8,855 nt of DNA. Origin: Limisphaerales bacterium (GTDB lineage: Bacteria > Verrucomicrobiota > Verrucomicrobiia > Limisphaerales > PALSA-1396). The stretch spans positions 13,192 to 22,046 of the forward strand of contig PLJQ01000449.1 of assembly GCA_003140275.1 (NCBI GenBank). The letters run 5' to 3'. The translations under genes and the position numbers were made by a program. This document shows, in pieces, positions 7,510-8,855 of the stretch; the first letter of the stretch is position 1, and each line of letters starts with the position of its first letter. Under the pieces are notes generated by a model. It did no database searches, had not been told where the DNA came from, and worked only from the letters and a program-made list of their open reading frames with translations.

Positions 7510-8211
7510 ATGAATAAACACATCTCACGAATAATTGCGCTTGCGGCCCTCGCGGCATCGGCCTTGGCAACCCGGGGCGCGGATGATCCCGATCAACTTG
7601 CGTTTCCGGTGGTAACGAGTCAACCCGTCGATCAGGCCATCGGCGTCGGATCAAATGCCACCTTCTCCGTGGAGGCCGTCAATGGCACCCTGGCTTATCA
7701 ATGGTTGCGCAATGGAGTCCGCATGGAAGGACAAACCAACAGCACTTTGACTCTGGAGAACGTTGCAATTGAGGATGTGGCCTATTACTCGTGCGACGTT
7801 TTCAACGGCGACGAGGCCGTGCCGACCCGGGCGGCGCTTTTGAATGTTTATACTGTTTTGGGCGGAGGTGGCGGCCCGATCACGGTTTTTGGTGCGCCTG
7901 TGGTTAGCGGAGGTAATCAGGGCAGTTGTCCCGGTGCCTATGCGGGATACGTCAACTATATCAAAACAGTTTCGCAAGGCTGGGGATGGGCGCCTTCCAC
8001 CAATACGACGGTCCACACCGCTGCTGATGGCACGACCCGGACAGATACGAAGGTTGTATATGTCGGAAAATTTGGGGATGGCGGCTGCAATCAAACCATC
8101 GTTACCGTTCCCCATCCAACACTGAGTCCCAAATACAGGTTCAGCATCTATTTCCCCAACAATGTGCCGACGAATTCCTATCCGATAACTCTGTCTGGAT
8201 TTGATCCGTAA
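7510..8211 (+). CDS. Secreted protein with one Ig-like domain and an unassigned C-terminal domain
   Basis: A 233-residue exported protein of unknown function. A signal peptide covers about 1-23: basic MNKHISR, a hydrophobic Ala/Leu core, and a likely cut near ALA/TRGA. An Ig-like domain of the I-set type follows at about 34-113, with YQWLRNG (W65), LTLENV and the F-strand AYYSCDV (C95). The B-strand Cys partner of C95 is absent (TFSVEA near 51-56), so the canonical disulfide cannot form. A Gly-rich linker (GGGGG near 118-122) leads to a C-terminal domain of about 110 residues with two Cys (C140, C193), QGWGWAP, VVYVGKFGDGG and FSIYFPNN; I do not recognise this fold. The ATG at 7510 is fixed by the signal peptide; no Shine-Dalgarno is evident. 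A strong terminator follows 84 bases downstream. A structural or adhesive surface role is a guess from the Ig domain. Confidence 0.85.
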   Translation: MNKHISRIIALAALAASALATRGADDPDQLAFPVVTSQPVDQAIGVGSNATFSVEAVNGTLAYQWLRNGVRMEGQTNSTLTLENVAIEDVAYYSCDVFNGDEAVPTRAALLNVYTVLGGGGGPITVFGAPVVSGGNQGSCPGAYAGYVNYIKTVSQGWGWAPSTNTTVHTAADGTTRTDTKVVYVGKFGDGGCNQTIVTVPHPTLSPKYRFSIYFPNNVPTNSYPITLSGFDP

Positions 8212-8294
8212 TCAATAAAGCGGTCTCCGGCCTGGCGCGATTCGGGCACCCCCGTCCGGATCGTAAAAGACCAGCGGCGAATATTTGAAGCAAC

Positions 8295-8325
8295 GCGGCC
8301 TTTCGGAAACGAAGGCCGCTTTTTT
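8295..8325 (+). terminator. Intrinsic terminator after the Ig-domain gene
   Basis: A perfect 8-bp stem, GCGGCCTT (8295-8302) with AAGGCCGC (8312-8319), encloses a 9-base loop TCGGAAACG and is followed at once by six T's (8320-8325). This is a textbook rho-independent terminator on the plus strand, 84 bases past the stop of the Ig-domain gene. Confidence 0.88.
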
Positions 8326-8360
8326 CTGCAAATTTGCCAACGTTCTGGCAGAGTTGGGGC

Positions 8361-8507
8361 ATGGCGAAGAAAGCGGCTAAAAGTAGGGCGGCCAGTCCTC
8401 TGCCCGCCGAGGTAGGGTCCCGCAAGATCAGAAGCGTCAACAGCTATTCCCTCTCCCCGCGGGAGAGGATACATGGTGAGGGTGAGGTAAAACTCAAATC
8501 AAATTGA
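8361..8507 (+). pseudogene. Truncated N-terminus of a probable ORF6N-domain gene, read into a repeat element
   Basis: ATG at 8361 opens a 48-codon frame that ends at TGA 8505-8507. Its first ~27 residues (MAKKAAKSRA, ASPLPAEVGSRKIRSVN) resemble the leader of Verrucomicrobial ORF6N-type proteins, where MAKK, a Ser/Ala-rich stretch, PLPAEV and SRKI precede the IRGxxVMLDxDLAxLYxV core. Here that core is missing. From about codon 28 the frame reads the intergenic repeat (SLSPRERIHGEGEV) and stops. ORF6N domains are found in phage-derived and mobile DNA regulators. A GGGG just before the ATG is a weak ribosome-binding candidate. The family call rests on a short leader and my memory of it; a random short ORF is the alternative. 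If the call is right, the gene was cut by the repeat or by a deletion next to it. Confidence 0.45.
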
Positions 8508-8540
8508 TTGAACGTCCTCTCTCACCCTGACCCTCTCGCC
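8446..8540. repeat. Intergenic inverted-repeat element (CCCTCTCCCC / GGTGAGGGTGAGG type)
   Basis: Two nested palindromes. CCTCTCCC (8450-8457) pairs with GGGAGAGG (8461-8468) around CGC. GGTGAGGGTGAG (8475-8486) pairs, 11 of 12, with CTCACCCTGACC (8521-8532) across 34 bases. The style matches REP/MITE-like non-coding repeats scattered through many Gram-negative and Verrucomicrobial genomes. It begins where the ORF6N-like similarity ends. Copy number cannot be judged from one window. Confidence 0.65.
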
Positions 8541-8634
8541 AAGGAGGAACAGCCGACGACCGTTTCGTGTTTTTCGGGTGATTGTTCGACTAATCTCGTC
8601 GCACGACATTCCAAAGACGCGGCGAGCGATTCTC

Positions 8635-8652
8635 CTTCTCCCCGGGGGATAC
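8635..8652. repeat. Partial second copy of the repeat's outer arm
   Basis: TCTCCCCGGGGGATAC at 8637-8652 repeats the TCTCCCCG...GGATAC of 8452-8472 in direct orientation, with a 5-base internal shortening. It may mark the right end of the element or an independent fragment about 180 bases downstream of the first. Confidence 0.4.
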
Positions 8653-8657
8653 AGCTG

Positions 8658-8855
8658 TTGGGTATTACACAACGGACAATTCGTGCTTCGCGCAGCCACA
8701 TTCCGAGCAATCGTAGGGCGTGGAAAGCATTCCCGACAACACTTAAAACACTGGGCGACTGTATTAAAGCCAAGCGATTCGAGAAAGGGCTTCTTCAACG
8801 CGAATTGGCCGAAAAACTAGGCGTTTCGAAATTACGTGTCAAATTGTGGGAGCAT
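8658..8855 (+). CDS. XRE-type helix-turn-helix protein, partial at the right edge, start uncertain
   Basis: The frame through the last bases reads PTTLKTLGDCIKAKRFEKGL and then LQRELAEKLGVSKLRVKLWEH, running off the window. This is the first part of an XRE/Cro-type HTH: the (T)LGxxIKxKRxExGLLQxELAEKLGVS pattern with the recognition helix SKLRVKLWEH. Such proteins bind DNA as transcription regulators, often in mobile or toxin-antitoxin settings, though the partner here is out of view. The similarity begins near 8733. No in-frame ATG or GTG lies upstream. TTG at 8658 is the nearest conventional start used here and TTG at 8508 the farthest; the frame is open from the TGA at 8505. The N-terminus may have been replaced by the repeat, making this a remnant. 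Confidence 0.6.
   Translation, partial: MGITQRTIRASRSHIPSNRRAWKAFPTTLKTLGDCIKAKRFEKGLLQRELAEKLGVSKLRVKLWEH

Noticed and set aside
8578..8820. An 80-codon plus-strand ORF starting at 8578
   Set aside because: It spans repeat DNA and overlaps the HTH coding segment in the wrong frame. The HTH frame carries the recognisable protein.

Overview
The window looks like a chromosomal piece of a Verrucomicrobiota bacterium, probably from the Pedosphaera/Limisphaera side of the phylum. This is inferred from protein style, not from a marker gene. The clues are a very long Asn/Thr-rich secreted sedolisin built from Ig-like, PPC-like and InlB-type modules and ending in a short C-terminal domain closing on FYRA, a secreted single-Ig-domain protein, a CHASE2-Ser/Thr kinase, weak or absent Shine-Dalgarno sequences, and 'CCCTCTCCCC...GGTGAGGGTGAGG' intergenic repeats.

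Layout. (1) 1-3764, plus: a sedolisin (peptidase S53) precursor cut by the left edge inside its pro-domain, followed by about 750 residues of non-catalytic modules. (2) 3856-4491, plus: coaE, dephospho-CoA kinase, the only clear housekeeping gene. (3) 4578-4760, minus: a 60-residue DUF4177-like protein whose start codon overlaps (ATGA) the stop codon of a decayed IS1-type transposase remnant at 4757-5018, minus. The remnant is recognisable only by joining two reading frames across a short internal deletion. (4) 5019-5277: no gene that I can support. (5) 5278-7299, minus: a membrane-bound CHASE2-Ser/Thr protein kinase with a GTG start. (6) 7300-7509: a divergent intergenic region with a 5'-leader hairpin. 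(7) 7510-8211, plus: a secreted protein with one Ig-like domain and an unassigned C-terminal domain, followed by a strong intrinsic terminator at 8295-8325. (8) 8326-8855: a graveyard region. It holds what looks like the first ~27 codons of an ORF6N-type gene, broken by an inverted-repeat element, and then an XRE-type helix-turn-helix coding segment that runs off the right edge in the same frame.

The genes do not form one pathway. The sedolisin and the Ig protein are export products and the kinase is a surface-sensing signal transducer. The 4757-5018 and 8361-8855 stretches record insertion and decay. I did not find a convincing complete new system. The points most worth checking are the DUF4177 gene coupled to a dead transposase, the ORF6N/repeat/HTH junctions, and the unassigned C-terminal domain of the Ig protein.
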